Shown here: positions 5,874-7,225 of the stretch, piece by piece | Numbering within the stretch: the first letter of the stretch is position 1 | Layout of the letters: every line of letters starts with the position of its first letter | Origin: an uncultured Oscillospiraceae bacterium | GTDB lineage: Bacteria > Bacillota > Clostridia > UBA1381 | Reading direction: 5' to 3' | Length of the DNA: 7,225 nt | Assembly (NCBI GenBank): GCA_946531785.1 | Contig: CAMNAT010000102.1 | Coordinates: 1-7,225, forward strand | Made by a program: the position numbers and the translations under genes | The notes under the pieces: model-generated | Seen by the model: only the letters and a program-made list of their open reading frames with translations | Told to the model about the DNA's origin: nothing | Database searches by the model: none

Positions 5874-7225
5874 ATGGAGATGTGTAAAAGATGCGGACAG
5901 CGTCCGGCAGTGATGTTTATAACTAAGATGGAGGGTTCAAAAACTACGACTGAAGGATACTGTCTGTCATGTGCAAAAGAGTTGAAATTAGGCCCTGTAG
6001 ATAAAATGCTCGAGCGATTTGGCATTGGCGATGACGAGATAGAGAATATAAATGAACAGATGAACGAGTTCATAGAAAGCATGGGAGGTCCTGAAGGCTT
6101 GCAGCAAGCCGAAGCAAATATGCTTTCCGCCATGTCCGGTGAAAATTTTGATGAGGACATGGAGGGCGGAGCGATGACTGCGCCGCTGTCGGAGATAATG
6201 AGCAGCTTTATGGGCGGCGGGGCATCCGGGAATGCAGGTGCTGAAAAAAAGGATAAGAAAAATAGCCGCAATGAGAAACGCGCAAACGGTAAAAAAAGCA
6301 CGCTTGATACCTATGGCACAGATCTGACAGCCAGAGCGGCGTTGGGAAAGGTCGACAGAGTAGTCGGCAGAAATGCAGAGGTCGACAGAGTTATACAGAT
6401 ACTTAACAGGCGGCAGAAAAACAATCCGATCCTGCTGGGTGAGCCGGGCGTTGGTAAAACAGCTGTTGCTGAAGGTCTGGCAATGCGGATATTTGAAAAG
6501 AACGTTCCGCCTAAGCTGTTTGAATCACGCTTGTATCTTATAGATTTCGCGGCAATGGTCGCGGGCACACAGTTCCGCGGACAGTTTGAGGCGCGTCTGA
6601 AATCGTTATTAAAGGATGCTGCGGATCGCGGCAATGTTATCCTTGTGATAGATGAGATCCATAATATAGTAGCAGCCGGTGATGCGGAGGGCGCAATGAG
6701 CGCCGCAAATATCTTAAAGCCTGCCCTTGCCAGAGGTGAGATACAGATAATTGGAGCGACAACACTCACGGAATATCGTAAGCATATTGAAAAGGACACA
6801 GCACTCGAAAGGAGATTTCAGCCTGTATTGGTCGATGAGCCTTCAATAGAGGACAGTATCGAGATATTGAAGGGGATAAAGGACTATTATGAATCATTCC
6901 ACTCGGTAAAGATCAGTGACAAGGTCATTGAAGACGCTGTAAGGATGAGTGAGAGATATATAACTGACAGGTTTTTGCCTGATAAGGCGATCGATGTTAT
7001 CGATGAGGCGGGATCCCGTGTAAATCTCCGGAACAAGGCGTTGTATGAGCTCACAAAGCTCAACGAGCGTGAGGCAGAGATCGCGGCGGAGGAAGAGCAG
7101 ATACAGAAATCAGATAATATCGATTATGAGGCTCTTGCAAAGCTCAGATCGGAGCGCCTGCAGCTTGACGAGAAAAAGAAGCAGTATACAGAGACAGCTT
7201 TTTCAGCCGAGATAACCTTTGATGA
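5874..7225 (+). CDS. clpE: ClpE-like AAA+ unfoldase with N-terminal zinc finger, 3' end cut by window edge
   Basis: This Hsp100 ATPase presumably unfolds damaged proteins and feeds them to ClpP. The 450 codons present cover the N-terminus, the first AAA+ module and the start of the middle domain. The second AAA+ module and any ClpP-binding loop lie beyond the window. Residues 4-33 form a four-cysteine zinc finger (C4, C7, C30, C33; CxxC-x22-CxxC), and there is no ClpN repeat domain; this is the ClpE rather than ClpC architecture. A long linker (about 36-143) leads to LDTYGTDL at 144-151. The AAA+ domain has Walker A GEPGVGKT at 189-196, Walker B VIDEIH with D260/E261, GATT at 294-297 and the arginine-finger segment ALERRF at 310-315. 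Residues from about 383 are charged and helical, probably the middle coiled coil. The gene abuts the exonuclease stop, and no tandem CtsR-type heptads were seen upstream. Confidence 0.88.
   Translation, partial: MEMCKRCGQRPAVMFITKMEGSKTTTEGYCLSCAKELKLGPVDKMLERFGIGDDEIENINEQMNEFIESMGGPEGLQQAEANMLSAMSGENFDEDMEGGAMTAPLSEIMSSFMGGGASGNAGAEKKDKKNSRNEKRANGKKSTLDTYGTDLTARAALGKVDRVVGRNAEVDRVIQILNRRQKNNPILLGEPGVGKTAVAEGLAMRIFEKNVPPKLFESRLYLIDFAAMVAGTQFRGQFEARLKSLLKDAADRGNVILVIDEIHNIVAAGDAEGAMSAANILKPALARGEIQIIGATTLTEYRKHIEKDTALERRFQPVLVDEPSIEDSIEILKGIKDYYESFHSVKISDKVIEDAVRMSERYITDRFLPDKAIDVIDEAGSRVNLRNKALYELTKLNEREAEIAAEEEQIQKSDNIDYEALAKLRSERLQLDEKKKQYTETAFSAEITFD

Noticed and set aside
5744..6799. Long minus-strand open frames opposite the exonuclease and Clp genes
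   Set aside because: They are Ser/Ile/Phe-rich mirror translations of real coding strands, without ribosome binding sites or recognisable motifs.
1..7225. CRISPR array, tRNA/rRNA genes, insertion sequence, phage or defence island
   Set aside because: No spaced direct repeats, tRNA-like folds, transposase or integrase motifs, or foreign-looking composition were found. Nearly all of the window is covered by conserved housekeeping genes.

Overview
The window looks like ordinary core chromosome of an anaerobic, low-to-moderate GC Gram-positive bacterium, most likely a clostridial/Ruminococcus-type Firmicute. The clues are a single-chain pyruvate:ferredoxin oxidoreductase with strongly biased codons, AT-rich intergenic DNA with strong purine-rich ribosome binding sites, a dac gene next to an rluB-type pseudouridine synthase as in Bacilli and Clostridia, and a zinc-finger ClpE-like AAA+ unfoldase. 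The genus is inferred, not shown.

Layout: positions 1-3140 (minus strand) hold most of nifJ. Its 3' end, about 130 codons, runs off the left edge. Positions 3141-3378 are a divergent promoter region: a sigma-A-type promoter, a roughly 100-nt leader with a GC-rich stem-loop and a strong Shine-Dalgarno serve nifJ, and a near-consensus promoter with a very short leader serves the rightward genes. Positions 3379-7225 (plus strand) hold four tightly packed genes: an exported D-Ala-D-Ala carboxypeptidase, an RsuA/RluB-family rRNA pseudouridine synthase, a DnaQ-like DEDDh 3'-5' exonuclease, and a ClpE-like ATPase cut by the right edge. Gaps are tiny (overlapping Shine-Dalgarno/stop, 15 nt, 0 nt) and no terminator separates them, so they probably form one operon.

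The two transcription units are not evidently linked in function. The left one makes the central fermentative enzyme that turns pyruvate into acetyl-CoA and reduced ferredoxin. The right one groups housekeeping functions: wall trimming, ribosome modification, nucleic-acid processing and protein quality control. I found no mobile element, CRISPR array, RNA gene, prophage or defence system, and no convincing sign of an undescribed system. The points most worth a second look are the long extra linker in the ClpE-like protein, the nifJ leader stem-loop, the dac-rluB junction lacking spmA/spmB, and the many cysteines in the exported carboxypeptidase.
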